A stretch of DNA of 64,000 nucleotides from Halomonas lysinitropha (GCF_902500215.1 NZ_CABVOU010000015.1:124001-188000); one strand, 5' to 3'. Counted from the first letter of the stretch, positions 9,396-19,970 are shown. Made by a program: numbers and translations. Notes: generated by a model not told the origin, from the sequence alone.

Positions 9396-10310
9396 GTGAG
9401 CGCCTTCCGTTCGCTTTCCCATCGCCAGCAGGGCCTGCTGCTGACCGGCGGCGGGGCGCTGATCATGTCGCCAGATGCGCTGCTGATCAAGCTGGCGGCG
9501 CTGCCGGATGCCGAGATCCTGATGTGGCGGGGACTCCTCTCCGCCCTGGGTTTCTTTTTGATCGTGCTGGCCCGCCATGGAAGCCGGAGCCTGCAGGTCT
9601 ATCAGCGCTGCGGTTGGACGGGTGTGGCAGTCGCTCTGCTGTTCAGCCTGACGACCTGTGGCTTCGTGCTGGGCAATCAGTACACCAAGGCGGGCAATGT
9701 CCTGCTCATCCTGGCGGGCGCACCACTGATCGCCGCCCTGCTGTCCCGTGTGATTCTCGCCGAGCGGCTACCGCGCCGGACCTGGCTTTCGATCGGGCTC
9801 TGCATGCTGGGTATCGGGATGATCGTGATCGACGACACTGGCGTGGGCTCCTGGGTGGGTAATGCCTTCGCCCTTATGGCGGCCACCACCCTGGCCCTCA
9901 ACTTCACGCTCTGTCGCCGGCGCCCTGGCGTGGACATGAGCCCCATGCTCGTCTTCAACGGCTTGATCGTGGGCGGTGGTGCCGCCCTGGTGCTGTTGCT
10001 GGGCGGCGGCGGGTTCGCGATGCCGCCGATCGATCGCTGGTTGCTGGTGGTTCTGCTGTGCCTGATCATCGTGCCGACGGGCGTGACCCTGCTGCAGCGT
10101 GGGCCGCTCTACCTGCCCGCCGCCGAGGTGGGCCTGCTGCTGCTCCTGGAAGTGGTGGTCGGTACCCTCTGGGCCTGGTGGCTGCTCGGCGAGACGCCGG
10201 CGCCCATCGCCCTGGTGGGGGGTGGACTGGTGCTGGGCACCCTGGTCACCAAGGGGCTCTATGAGCGGCGACTGGAACAACGATTGCGGACGGCGGTCGG
10301 TATCGACTAA
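9396..10310 (+). CDS. EamA/DMT-superfamily inner-membrane transporter
   Basis: A 304-residue integral membrane protein of the drug/metabolite transporter type, with two EamA repeats and about ten hydrophobic segments. The Y-x-K-A-G-N-V-L-L-I-L-A-G-A-P-L-I-A-A-L segment is typical of the first repeat end. The start is GTG at 9396 after a GAGAGG ribosome site. It lies 13 bases before dgoD and is probably co-transcribed with it, so an export or import role linked to sugar acids is possible, but DMT substrates cannot be read from sequence. No classical galactonate permease (DgoT) is present. Confidence 0.85.
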   Translation: MSAFRSLSHRQQGLLLTGGGALIMSPDALLIKLAALPDAEILMWRGLLSALGFFLIVLARHGSRSLQVYQRCGWTGVAVALLFSLTTCGFVLGNQYTKAGNVLLILAGAPLIAALLSRVILAERLPRRTWLSIGLCMLGIGMIVIDDTGVGSWVGNAFALMAATTLALNFTLCRRRPGVDMSPMLVFNGLIVGGGAALVLLLGGGGFAMPPIDRWLLVVLLCLIIVPTGVTLLQRGPLYLPAAEVGLLLLLEVVVGTLWAWWLLGETPAPIALVGGGLVLGTLVTKGLYERRLEQRLRTAVGID

Positions 10311-10323
10311 TCGGGAGAGACAA

Positions 10324-11472
10324 ATGAAGATCACGCGCTTGAAGACCTGGCAGGTACCCCCTCGCTGGCTCTTCCTCAAGATCGAGACCGATGAAGGCGT
10401 TTTCGGTTGGGGGGAGCCCGTCATCGAAGGACGCGCGGCCACCGTGGAGGCGGCGGTCCACGAGTTTGCCGACATGCTCGTCGGTGAGGACCCCCATCGT
10501 ATCGAGCACCTCTGGAACCGCATGTACCGTGGCGGCTTCTACCGGGGCGGACCGATCCTGATGAGCGCCATCGCCGGTATTGACCAGGCCCTCTGGGACC
10601 TCAAGGGTCGCGATCTGGGGGTTCCCGTGCATCAATTGCTGGGCGGTGCCTGTCGGGAACGGATGTGGATGTATGCCTGGACGGGCGGGGATCGTCCCAG
10701 CGAGGTGGGAAAGGGGGCCCAGGCCCTGGTTGACCAGGGGTTCACGGCCTTCAAGATGAACGGCACGGCAGAAATGGCCATCGTCGATTCCCATGGGCGC
10801 ATCGACGAGGCGGTCGCTCGGGTGGCCGAGGCCCGTCAGGCGGTGGGGCCCGAGGTGGGCATCGCCATCGATTTCCACGGCAGGGTCCATCGGCCCATGG
10901 CCAAGGCGCTGCTCCGTGAGCTCGAGGCCTTCCATCCGATGTTCGTGGAGGAGCCGGTACTACCGGAGCATCTGCCCAGTCTCAAGCAGATCGCCGGGGG
11001 GCTGGGGTATCCCATCGCCACCGGTGAGCGGCTCTTCACTCGCTACCAGTTCCGTGACCTGCTCGCCGACGGCATGGTGGATATCGTCCAGCCGGATATT
11101 TCCCACTGTGGCGGTATCAGCGAGGCTATGCGCATTGCCAGCCTGGCGTCCTGCCATGATGTGGCCCTGGCGCCCCACTGTCCTCTGGGTCCTCTGGCCC
11201 TGGCCGCCTCGCTCCAGGTGGATGCGGTCAATCACAACGCCTTCATCCAGGAGCAGAGCATGGGGATTCACTACAACCAGGACAATGACGTCCTCGATTA
11301 CCTGGTCGACAAGTCGGCGCTGGCCATCGAGGACGGCTATTGCCGGATTCCCCAGGGACCGGGTCTGGGAGTGGAAATCGACGAGGCCTTCGTTGAGGAG
11401 CGCGCCAAGGTCGGCCATCGCTGGCGCAACCCGCTCTGGAGCCACGCAGATGGCTCGGTGGCCGAATGGTGA
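10324..11472 (+). CDS. dgoD: D-galactonate dehydratase
   Basis: A 382-residue enolase-superfamily enzyme that dehydrates D-galactonate to 2-keto-3-deoxy-D-galactonate, the same length as the E. coli protein. Key residues occur at E. coli numbers: the metal ligands Asp183, Glu209 and Glu235 (DFHG, FVEE, TGER) and the catalytic histidines His185 and His285 (ALAPHCPLGP). The ATG at 10324 follows GGGAGAGAC; the reading frame is open further upstream, but that part overlaps the transporter gene and is not family sequence. It is first in the dgoD-dgoA-dgoK operon, the De Ley-Doudoroff route for galactonate. Confidence 0.96.
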   Translation: MKITRLKTWQVPPRWLFLKIETDEGVFGWGEPVIEGRAATVEAAVHEFADMLVGEDPHRIEHLWNRMYRGGFYRGGPILMSAIAGIDQALWDLKGRDLGVPVHQLLGGACRERMWMYAWTGGDRPSEVGKGAQALVDQGFTAFKMNGTAEMAIVDSHGRIDEAVARVAEARQAVGPEVGIAIDFHGRVHRPMAKALLRELEAFHPMFVEEPVLPEHLPSLKQIAGGLGYPIATGERLFTRYQFRDLLADGMVDIVQPDISHCGGISEAMRIASLASCHDVALAPHCPLGPLALAASLQVDAVNHNAFIQEQSMGIHYNQDNDVLDYLVDKSALAIEDGYCRIPQGPGLGVEIDEAFVEERAKVGHRWRNPLWSHADGSVAEW

Positions 11473-11509
11473 GGGTCGAGAGGCGATGGTCACCATTAAG
11501 GAGGACCTG

Positions 11510-12169
11510 ATGAACGACAATCCCCGTGCGCTCCAGGCCGCCCTGGCCGCCTGCCCGTTGGTCGCCATCCTTCGCGGCATCCGGCCCGAGGAGGTGCTGC
11601 CCGTGGCCGATGCACTGATTGCCAGCGGCTTGCGCCTGATAGAGGTGCCGCTCAACTCGCCGGATCCCTGGGACAGCATCGCACGGCTGAAGGCACATTG
11701 TCCGGCGGATATCCTGATCGGTGCCGGGACCGTGCTCTCGGTCCAGGACGTGGCCCGCCTGGCGAGCCTGGAGGCCTCCCTGCTGGTGACCCCCAATACC
11801 GATGTCGAGGTGATCCTTGCCGGGCGAGATGCCGGACTGGCGCCCCTGGTCGGCTGCATGACACCCACCGAGGCCCTGGCGGCGGCGCGTGCCGGTGCCA
11901 GCGCCCTCAAGCTCTTCCCGGCCGGGAGCCTAGGCATCGGCTATTATCGCGACCTGCGCGCCGTCCTGCCCGCCGATCTGCCGGTACTGGCGGTGGGCGG
12001 CATCGGTGTCGACGAGCTAGCGGGTTGGCAGGCCGCCGGTATTGCGGGGTTCGGCCTGGGCGGAAGCCTCTATGCACCGGGGCGCTCGAGTGATGAGGTC
12101 GGCCGGCGTGGTGCCGCCCTGGTCGCCGAATGGCATCGTGTCCGGGCAACGCCAGGGATGGCGACATGA
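11510..12169 (+). CDS. dgoA: 2-dehydro-3-deoxy-6-phosphogalactonate aldolase
   Basis: A 219-residue class I aldolase of the KDPG/KDPGal family, cleaving the kinase product to pyruvate and glyceraldehyde 3-phosphate. The Schiff-base lysine is Lys134 in SALKLFPAG, with Glu45 in IEVPLNSP and Arg22 in AILRGI as the other expected active-site residues; IEVPLNSP fits DgoA better than the KDPG-specific Eda. The AAGGAGG ribosome site at 11498-11504 points to ATG 11510 and not to the in-frame ATG at 11486, which would precede it. The stop overlaps the dgoK start as ATGA. Confidence 0.94.
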   Translation: MNDNPRALQAALAACPLVAILRGIRPEEVLPVADALIASGLRLIEVPLNSPDPWDSIARLKAHCPADILIGAGTVLSVQDVARLASLEASLLVTPNTDVEVILAGRDAGLAPLVGCMTPTEALAAARAGASALKLFPAGSLGIGYYRDLRAVLPADLPVLAVGGIGVDELAGWQAAGIAGFGLGGSLYAPGRSSDEVGRRGAALVAEWHRVRATPGMAT

Positions 12170-13089
12170 GGGAGGCCTTTATCGCCGTCGACTGGGGGAC
12201 GAGCAATTTCCGGGCCTTTCTGGTGGATGGCCAGACCGGTCGCTGCCTCGACGAGAAGTGCTCCTCTGCCGGCCTGAGGGCCTTGAGCCCCGAACAGTTC
12301 CCCCACTATTGCCGACAGCAGCTGGCCGAATGGCGGACGGCCGCGGGAGGCAGCGCACCGATCCCTGTCTATCTCGCCGGCATGGTTGGGGCGCGTACCG
12401 GCTGGGTCGAGGCGCCACAGCTGGAGATGCCGCTGACTCTCGAAACCCTCGCGGAAAACCTGATGCCCGCTCCCGGACTGGATAATGCCTGGCTGGTGCC
12501 CGGTGCCAGGATGGTGACCTCCTCTCATGTAGACGTGATGCGCGGAGAGGAGGTGCAGGCCTTCGGCGCCTTGTCGCTGGCGGGAAGGCAGGATGGGCTC
12601 TGCTGCCTGCCGGGAACCCACAGCAAGTGGGTCAGCGCCCGGGAGAATACCTTGACCCATTTCACGACGCTGATGACCGGCGAGCTCTTCCATGTGCTGC
12701 GCTTCCATACCCTGGTGGGTCAGCCGATCCCTCGCGAGGAGGCCTTCGATGCAGAAGGCTTCGAGCAGGGGCTCGCCGCTGCCCGGCATCCGGCGGGTCT
12801 CCTGCATGCGCTCTTCGAGGCGAGGAGTCGTCATCTTCACGCTGGTCTTGAGCCGGCGCAGGTCGGCAGCTTTCTCTCGGGCGTGCTGATCGGCAGCGAA
12901 CTCGCCGCCATGCAGCCATGGATCGAAGCAGAGGAAGGTGTCGTGCTGGTCGGGTCCCGTGAGCTCAGTGAGAGCTACCGACGGGCCATGGAGACGGCCG
13001 GGCTGGCCGTCTGTCAGGTCGAGGCCGACAGGGCCAGCATCGAGGGGATTCGGCTACTCAACCAATGGCGGTCCGGATCTCCGGGATAG
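12166..13089 (+). CDS. dgoK: 2-dehydro-3-deoxygalactonokinase
   Basis: A 307-residue kinase phosphorylating 2-keto-3-deoxy-D-galactonate at C6 (292 residues in E. coli). The start AVDWGTSNFRAFLVD is the phosphate-1 loop of this DgoK family, and CCLPGTHSKWV and TTLMTGELFHVL are family signatures. The start codon shares ATGA with the dgoA stop, so translation is coupled. With dgoD and dgoA it completes D-galactonate breakdown, in the order dehydratase-aldolase-kinase and without an adjacent dgoR regulator. Confidence 0.94.
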   Translation: MREAFIAVDWGTSNFRAFLVDGQTGRCLDEKCSSAGLRALSPEQFPHYCRQQLAEWRTAAGGSAPIPVYLAGMVGARTGWVEAPQLEMPLTLETLAENLMPAPGLDNAWLVPGARMVTSSHVDVMRGEEVQAFGALSLAGRQDGLCCLPGTHSKWVSARENTLTHFTTLMTGELFHVLRFHTLVGQPIPREEAFDAEGFEQGLAAARHPAGLLHALFEARSRHLHAGLEPAQVGSFLSGVLIGSELAAMQPWIEAEEGVVLVGSRELSESYRRAMETAGLAVCQVEADRASIEGIRLLNQWRSGSPG

Positions 13090-13132
13090 CCGGCCTAAGA
13101 GCACTGGCTCCCCTCGTTAAGCCGCATTGTGA

Positions 13133-14416
13133 TCAACTCCCGCTTACCGCCGTGAGATCCGGCAGCCAGGTCACGATCCCCGGGAAGGCGATCAGGATGA
13201 CCAGCACCACCACGAGTGCCACATAGTAGGGCAGCATCGCCTTGACCAGTTGCTCCATGGATACCTTGCCGACCCCACAGCCCACGTAGAGGCAGGTACC
13301 TACCGGCGGGGTGAGGAGCCCGATCCCCAGGATATAGGCCATCAGGACGCCGAAATAGACCGGATCCACGCCCACCGAGGTAGCGATCGGCGTCAGCATC
13401 GGTGCCATGATGACCATGGCGGGAGTCAAGTCCATCACGAAGCCGACCAGCAGCAGCAGGCCGGCGACGATCATCAGCAGCCAGAACGGGTCCTGGGTGA
13501 TCGCCTGGACCTGCCGGACCAGCGTCTGCGGGACCATGTTGATGGTCAGGAACCAGGCGATGACCGTGGCGAACGCCAGCAACAACAGCACCATGCCGGT
13601 CAGTCGGGCGGTGCGGATCAGCATCCCCCAGAGATCGCGCAGCGGGAACTCCCGGTAGACCAGCAGTGAAATGGCCAGCGAATAGAGCAGCGCAGCCACC
13701 GCGGCTTCCGTGGCCGTGAACACCCCGGCGATGATGCCGCCGATCACGATCACCGGCAGTACCAGCGCCAGCCAGGCCGCCTTGAAGGCCTCCCAGAGCA
13801 CATCGAGGCGAAATTTCCGCGTCTGCCCGGCATGCTTGAGGGTGGCCAGGATGAAGGTGGTGAGCATCAAGGCAAAGCCGATCATTACCCCCGGCACGAT
13901 ACCGGCGATGAACAGTCGACTGATCGAGGTCTCGGTGACGATGCCGTACAGGATCAGGGGGATGGAAGGTGGAATGATGATGCCGATCACCGAGGAAACG
14001 GTGTTGATGGCAGTGGCATGGGGTGCCGAGTAGCCCTGCTGTTTCATGGAGGGAATCATCATGGCCCCGGTGGCCGCGGTATCGGCGACGGCCGAGCCGC
14101 TGATGCCGCCGAAGAACATCGAGCCGGTGATGGCTACCTGGCCGAGCCCGCCGCGCATGAAACCGACCAGGGCCCCGGCCAGATCCATTAAGCGATGGGC
14201 GATCCCGCCCTGGCTCATGACCTCACCGACCAGGATGAAGAAGGGAATGGCCAGCAGCGGGAAGCTGTTGACACCGCGGATCGACTGTTCGATGAGGATC
14301 GACAGCGGGATGTCCGACATGACCGCCATCACCACGGCGGCGACGCCCAGGCCGAAGGCGATGGGCAGTCCGATACCGATGGAGGCGAACAGGATGGCCA
14401 GAAAGATCCATAGCAT
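13133..14416 (-). CDS. dctM: TRAP transporter large membrane subunit (DctM), system 1
   Basis: A 427-residue, roughly 12-helix membrane protein that forms the transport channel of a tripartite ATP-independent periplasmic (TRAP) transporter driven by the sodium gradient. DctM hallmarks are visible: FPLLAIPFFILVGEVMS, GSMFFGGISGSAVADTAATG and IIIPPSIPLILYG. It is the last gene of dctP-dctQ-dctM on the minus strand, three bases from dctQ. It converges with dgoK, with only 43 bases between stop codons and no clear terminator. Confidence 0.95.
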   Translation of the reverse strand: MLWIFLAILFASIGIGLPIAFGLGVAAVVMAVMSDIPLSILIEQSIRGVNSFPLLAIPFFILVGEVMSQGGIAHRLMDLAGALVGFMRGGLGQVAITGSMFFGGISGSAVADTAATGAMMIPSMKQQGYSAPHATAINTVSSVIGIIIPPSIPLILYGIVTETSISRLFIAGIVPGVMIGFALMLTTFILATLKHAGQTRKFRLDVLWEAFKAAWLALVLPVIVIGGIIAGVFTATEAAVAALLYSLAISLLVYREFPLRDLWGMLIRTARLTGMVLLLLAFATVIAWFLTINMVPQTLVRQVQAITQDPFWLLMIVAGLLLLVGFVMDLTPAMVIMAPMLTPIATSVGVDPVYFGVLMAYILGIGLLTPPVGTCLYVGCGVGKVSMEQLVKAMLPYYVALVVVLVILIAFPGIVTWLPDLTAVSGS

Positions 14417-14419
14417 GGC

Positions 14420-15016
14420 TCAACGCGCTCCGTTTTGAGAATTGGAGGACAACGGTGGCGTGCGGATCAGCCGCACACATTGCCAGGCGCGCCACAGCGC
14501 CACGGAGAGGATAAAGATCGAGCACAGCACCAGGGAGACGTTGATCAGGTTCCAGGGCACGCCGAGGATCGCGGTGCGGCCGGTGGAACGGGACATCACC
14601 ACATAGCCGCCCCAGATCATGATGCCCATCAGCACACTGATGATCAGGTGTTGCATCAGGTAGAGCGTATAGGCGGCACGCGGCTTGAGCTTGCGAACCA
14701 CGAAATCCACGGCGATATGCTCGAAGTGGGCGAAAGCGGCCGCCGCCCCGATGAAGACCAGCCAGACAAACAGCATCCGGGCCAGCTCATCCGCCCAGGG
14801 CAGCGAATTGTTGAGCAACGAGCGTCCGATCACGTTGGCGGATACCGAGATGATGAGGGCCACCAGGATGGCGGCGATCAGGTGTTCCATGGCCACGGTC
14901 AGCCAACGAAAGGCCGCGGGTCCCTTTCGCGCCTTGAAATCCAGCTCGAGGGCGCGGCGGTTGGGATCGGCAAGATAGGCATCGATATCGGGTGGGGCAG
15001 AAGTCGATTCAGACAT
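14420..15016 (-). CDS. dctQ: TRAP transporter small membrane subunit (DctQ), system 1
   Basis: A 198-residue protein with four membrane segments after a charged cytoplasmic N-terminus of about 40 residues. The conserved SLPWADELARMLFVWLVFIGAA segment identifies DctQ. I start at ATG 15016 (MSESTSAPPD); the frame stays open upstream through the intercistronic hairpin but that part is not protein-like. It works with DctM in the inner membrane and lies between the hairpin and dctM. Confidence 0.93.
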   Translation of the reverse strand: MSESTSAPPDIDAYLADPNRRALELDFKARKGPAAFRWLTVAMEHLIAAILVALIISVSANVIGRSLLNNSLPWADELARMLFVWLVFIGAAAAFAHFEHIAVDFVVRKLKPRAAYTLYLMQHLIISVLMGIMIWGGYVVMSRSTGRTAILGVPWNLINVSLVLCSIFILSVALWRAWQCVRLIRTPPLSSNSQNGAR

Positions 15017-15035
15017 GGCGAGACTCCAGAGACAG

Positions 15036-15063
15036 GACAAGGGGCCAGGCAAGGCCCCTTGTC
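15036..15063 (-). terminator. Intercistronic hairpin between dctP and dctQ, system 1
   Basis: A perfect 11-bp stem (GACAAGGGGCC at 15036-15046, its complement at 15053-15063) with a 6-base loop, lying in the 74-base gap after the dctP stop. No long T-run follows, so it fits an attenuator or 3'-end-protecting structure, giving more binding protein than membrane subunits, better than a full terminator. Confidence 0.75.
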
Positions 15064-15090
15064 GCTGAACGATCATCGGATGACGCGATA

Positions 15091-16167
15091 TCAGTCGTTC
15101 ATGGTTTCGTCGACGATCTCGCGGATATCGGCAATCAGGTCTTCGCCGATCTCCGGCGCCCATTCGTCATAGACCGGCTGCACGGCTTCCTGGAAAGCGG
15201 CGATCTGTTCGTCGTTGAGGCGCGTGATCTGCATGCCGCGCTCCTCGAGCTGGTTGCGCGCCCAGTCGTCGTACTCGGTAGCCAGCTGGATCTCGTAGGC
15301 CGCGGACTTGCGAGCGGCCTCCTGGACGAGCTCCTGGTACTCGGGGTGCAGGTCATCCCAGGTGCGCTCGGACATCATCAGGATGAAGGGCGTATAAACG
15401 TGGCGCGTCTCGGAGCCATACTCCTGAACCTCGTGGAAGTTCGACGTCAGGATGGTGCTCCAGGGGTTCTCCTGGCCATCGACGACGCCCTGTTCCATGG
15501 CCGAGAAAAGCTCACCGAAGGCCATCGGGGTAGGATTGGCACCCAGGGTTTCCCAGATGGACAGGTGGACCGGGTTCTCCATGGTACGGATGGTCAGGCC
15601 GCCCATGTCGAGTCCGCCGACGTCTTCCGGCGTCTCGACCGGACGCACGCTGTTGGAGAGCTGGCGATAGCCGTTCTCGGAGAAGGCCAGCGCCTTGATA
15701 CCGCTACCATCGAAGGCGTCGAGCATGCCCTGGGCGACGTCGGAGTTCATGACTGCCACGGCCGCCTCACGGGTCGGCAGCAGGAACGGCAGGTCGAACG
15801 CCGCCAGTTCCGGCACATAGGTAGTGGCTGGCGAGGAGGAGGGATAGGACATGTCCAGGGTGCCGGTCTGCATCATCTCCATCATCTGGACATCGTCACC
15901 CAGTTGGCTGTTGGGGAAGACGTTGACGGTGAGCCGTCCGTCGCTGCGCTCGGCGAGGATGTCGGCGAAATATTGGCTCGAGAGATACTGCGGCGACGTT
16001 TCGGCCAGGCCGATGCCCATGCGGATGGTGTGGCTACCGTGATCACCGACCATCTCACCGTCGATGGCAGGTGGCTCGGAGAGGTCCGGTGTCTGTGCAT
16101 GGGCCATGCCCAGGGTGAGGGTGGCCGCGCCGGCCAGTGTCAGCGTGCTGCGCCAGATAGGCATCAT
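15091..16167 (-). CDS. dctP: TRAP transporter periplasmic substrate-binding protein (DctP), system 1
   Basis: A 358-residue secreted binding protein that captures a carboxylate, probably a sugar acid, and hands it to DctQ-DctM. A signal peptide ends near residue 24 (TLGMAHAQ). The family signatures TIRTMENPVHLSIWETLGANPTPM (binding arginine) and MEQGVVDGQENPWSTI are clear. An acidic stretch at residues 28-45 precedes the mature fold. It is first in its operon and diverges from the GarL-type aldolase gene across a 247-base control region, so the ligand may be an acid that ends in that aldolase. The exact ligand cannot be read from sequence. Confidence 0.94.
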   Translation of the reverse strand: MMPIWRSTLTLAGAATLTLGMAHAQTPDLSEPPAIDGEMVGDHGSHTIRMGIGLAETSPQYLSSQYFADILAERSDGRLTVNVFPNSQLGDDVQMMEMMQTGTLDMSYPSSSPATTYVPELAAFDLPFLLPTREAAVAVMNSDVAQGMLDAFDGSGIKALAFSENGYRQLSNSVRPVETPEDVGGLDMGGLTIRTMENPVHLSIWETLGANPTPMAFGELFSAMEQGVVDGQENPWSTILTSNFHEVQEYGSETRHVYTPFILMMSERTWDDLHPEYQELVQEAARKSAAYEIQLATEYDDWARNQLEERGMQITRLNDEQIAAFQEAVQPVYDEWAPEIGEDLIADIREIVDETMND

Positions 16168-16382
16168 GGCATCTAACTCCTTGGTGTCCTGCGTGATGAG
16201 CGCCGTTGGGCCTTGGCCTCGGTGAGCCTCATCGCGGAACAGGGTGGCGAATTATTGATTGGTTCCACATTCCGGCAGCGCCGTCGAACTCCGTCGGGAC
16301 TCCAGCAGCGATGGCGGGTCACAAGGGAAAACTTAGTTCAGATCTCCGCCTGGCGACAAATTTCACTATGAATGACGGTATG

Positions 16383-16395
16383 CTTGTATGACAAG
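16383..16395. promoter_or_regulatory. Palindromic GntR/FCD-type operator candidate
   Basis: CTTGT-ATG-ACAAG is a perfect 5-bp inverted repeat with a 3-base centre, and TTGTATGACAA inside it fits the TnGTnnnACnA pattern known for FadR/FCD-subfamily GntR regulators. It lies 20 bases before the GarL-type start and 216 bases before the divergent dctP start. It covers an alternative ATG at 16388, which is another reason to place the aldolase start at 16415. Confidence 0.6.
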
Positions 16396-16414
16396 TATGA
16401 GAGGAGAGAAAACC

Positions 16415-17185
16415 ATGCAGACATCCGAGACCCCCTTCAAGTACCGCCTCCTGGCCGGCGAGACGTTGACCGGGTTGTGGCTGGGCCTGGCCAATCCCTA
16501 CACGGCCGAGATGGCGGCTACGGCGGGATTTGACTGGTTGCTGCTGGATGCCGAGCATTCGCCCAATGATCTGAAAGGTCTGCTGGGCCAGCTTCAGGCC
16601 ATTGCCCCCTACGCGTCCCATCCCATCGTGCGGCCACCGGTCGGCGACTCGGTGCTGATCAAGCAGTACCTGGACATCGGGGTACAGACCCTGCTGGTGC
16701 CCATGGTGGAAACGGCCGACCAGGCTGCCGGACTGGTGGCGGCCATGCGCTATCCGCCTGGGGGGATTCGCGGGGTCGGTCATGTGCTGGCCCGTGCCGC
16801 CCACTGGGGCGCCGTCGACGACTACCTGGCCCGGGCCGACGACGAGCTGTGCCTGCTGGTACAGGTGGAAACCCTGCGTGGCCTGGAGAATCTGGAAGCC
16901 ATCGCCGCTACCGAAGGCGTCGACGGTGTCTTCATCGGCCCGGCCGATCTCTCCGCTTCCATGGGGCATCTGGGGGATCCCGGGCATACCGATGTGCGTA
17001 CGGCGATTCACCAGGCCATCACGCGACTGCGTGCCGTGGGCAAGCCGGCGGGCATTGTCACCGTCGACGAGGACGAGGCCAGGGGCTACCTCGATGCCGG
17101 CTGTGGCTTCGTCGGCGTCGGCATCGATACCCTCCTTTTAATGAAGGTGATGCATGGCTTGGCGCAGCGTTTTCGTCCCTCCTGA
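16415..17185 (+). CDS. HpcH/HpaI-family class II aldolase, GarL-like
   Basis: A 256-residue aldolase, the length of E. coli GarL (5-keto-4-deoxy-D-glucarate aldolase). This metal-dependent family splits 2-keto-3-deoxy acids to pyruvate and an aldehyde. Visible family residues are the AEHSPND loop with the catalytic histidine, the IVRPP arginine, VETADQ, and FIGPADLSASMG with metal and pyruvate contacts. I start at ATG 16415 after GAGGAGAG. It diverges from TRAP system 1. The substrate could be keto-deoxy-glucarate, -rhamnonate, -fuconate or -pentonate; with the sugar-acid dehydratases nearby, the last is plausible but unproven. Confidence 0.88.
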   Translation: MQTSETPFKYRLLAGETLTGLWLGLANPYTAEMAATAGFDWLLLDAEHSPNDLKGLLGQLQAIAPYASHPIVRPPVGDSVLIKQYLDIGVQTLLVPMVETADQAAGLVAAMRYPPGGIRGVGHVLARAAHWGAVDDYLARADDELCLLVQVETLRGLENLEAIAATEGVDGVFIGPADLSASMGHLGDPGHTDVRTAIHQAITRLRAVGKPAGIVTVDEDEARGYLDAGCGFVGVGIDTLLLMKVMHGLAQRFRPS

Positions 17186-17204
17186 CATCGACAAAGGTTT
17201 CATC

Positions 17205-18626
<1,422 letters not shown>

Positions 18627-18632
18627 TGGGAA

Positions 18633-19931
18633 TTACTCCTGCCAGGCGGCACCGTCAGGAAAACGGTGATCGGCCAGCGAGGCGTCGTGCATGGTAATGC
18701 TGTAGCCCGGCGCCTCGGGGACCTGGTAACGGCCCCGGCGAATCGACACCGGGTCGACGAAGTGCTCGTGCAGGTGATCGACGTATTCGAGCATGCGGCC
18801 GTCGAGACTGCCCGAGACGGCGATGTAATCGAACAGCGAGATGTGCTGGACGTATTCACAGAGGCCGACCCCGCCGGCATGGGGACAGATGGGCACGCCG
18901 AACTTGGCCGCCATGAGCACCACTAGGATGACTTCGTTGAGCCCGCCGAGTCGTGCCGCATCGATCTGGCAGTAGTCGATGGCCTCGGCCTGGAGGAACT
19001 GCTTGAACATCACCTTGTTGTGGCAGTGCTCGCCGGTGGCCACGCCGATGGGGGCCACCCGGTGGCGGATCTCGGCATGGCCCAGGATATCATCGGGGCT
19101 GGTGGGCTCTTCGATCCACAGCGGGTCGAACTCGGCCAGCCGACGCATCTTGGCAACGGTCTCGTCGACGTCCCAGACCTGATTGGCATCCATCATCAGC
19201 ACCTTGTCCCAGCCGATCTCCTCGCGAAGCAGGGCGGCACGACGAATATCCTCTTCCAGGTCGCCGCCGATCTTCTGCTTGAAGTGGGTCCAGCCCTCGG
19301 CGAGGGCGTCGCGCGCCAGCTGGCGCACCTTGTCGTCGCTATAGCCGAGCCAGCCCGCCGACGTGGTGTAGCCGGGAAAGCCATCGCGGCGCATCTCGGT
19401 CTCGCGCTCGGCCTTGCCGGATGCCTGGCGGCGAAGCAGGGCGATGGCTTCTTCCGGTGTCAGGGCGTCGGTGACGAAGCGGAAATCGAGACAGCGCACC
19501 AGTGCCTCGGGGCTCATGTCGGCGAGCAATTTCCAGATCGGCTTGCCTTCGCGCTTGGCCCAGAGGTCCCAGACGGCATTCACCAGGGCGGCGGTGGCGA
19601 GGTGAATCGCGCCCTTGTCGGGGCCGATCCAGCGCAGCTGGCTGTCACCGGTGATCTCGTGCCAGAAGGCGCCCATGTCGGCGGTGATCGCCTCCAGCGA
19701 GCGTCCCTCCATGAGGTAGGCCAGGGAGCGCACGGCAGTGACGACGATCTCGTTGCCGCGGCCGATGGTGAAGGTCAGGCCGTGGCCTTGGGGGCCCTTG
19801 TCATCGTCGGTGTGCAGGATCACATAGGTGGCGGAGTAGTCCGGTGCGGCGTTCATGGCATCCGAGCCATCCAGTGAACGGGACGTCGGAAAGCGGATGT
19901 CCTGGACCTCGACGCGGGTGATGGCGGTCAT
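18633..19931 (-). CDS. fucD: L-fuconate dehydratase-type acid-sugar dehydratase
   Basis: A 432-residue enolase-superfamily enzyme. From ATG 19931, which has GGAGAT upstream, all catalytic residues fall at the numbers I recall for Xanthomonas FucD: Lys218 and Lys220 in HFKQKIGG, metal ligands Asp248, Glu274 and Glu301, and His351 in ICPHAGG. The known enzyme dehydrates L-fuconate but also accepts L-galactonate, D-arabinonate, D-altronate and others with matching stereochemistry. Because a XylX-type 2-keto-3-deoxypentonate dehydratase is next door, D-arabinonate is a real alternative to L-fuconate. A start 12 bases earlier is possible. Confidence 0.92.
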   Translation of the reverse strand: MTAITRVEVQDIRFPTSRSLDGSDAMNAAPDYSATYVILHTDDDKGPQGHGLTFTIGRGNEIVVTAVRSLAYLMEGRSLEAITADMGAFWHEITGDSQLRWIGPDKGAIHLATAALVNAVWDLWAKREGKPIWKLLADMSPEALVRCLDFRFVTDALTPEEAIALLRRQASGKAERETEMRRDGFPGYTTSAGWLGYSDDKVRQLARDALAEGWTHFKQKIGGDLEEDIRRAALLREEIGWDKVLMMDANQVWDVDETVAKMRRLAEFDPLWIEEPTSPDDILGHAEIRHRVAPIGVATGEHCHNKVMFKQFLQAEAIDYCQIDAARLGGLNEVILVVLMAAKFGVPICPHAGGVGLCEYVQHISLFDYIAVSGSLDGRMLEYVDHLHEHFVDPVSIRRGRYQVPEAPGYSITMHDASLADHRFPDGAAWQE

Positions 19932-19970
19932 GGTGATCTCCACATTGTTCGCTACAGGGAAGTCCTGGGG

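Noticed and set aside
11486..11509. Earlier ATG for dgoA at 11486
   Set aside because: The AAGGAGG ribosome site lies between this ATG and the one at 11510, so it can only serve the later start.
15036..15063. Calling the TRAP hairpins full Rho-independent terminators
   Set aside because: They lack a run of T after the stem and stand between genes that must be expressed together, so attenuation or message protection fits better.
16388..16414. Earlier ATG for the GarL-type aldolase at 16388
   Set aside because: It lies in the centre of the operator-like palindrome, and GAGGAGAG is correctly placed only for ATG 16415, which also gives the family length of 256 residues.
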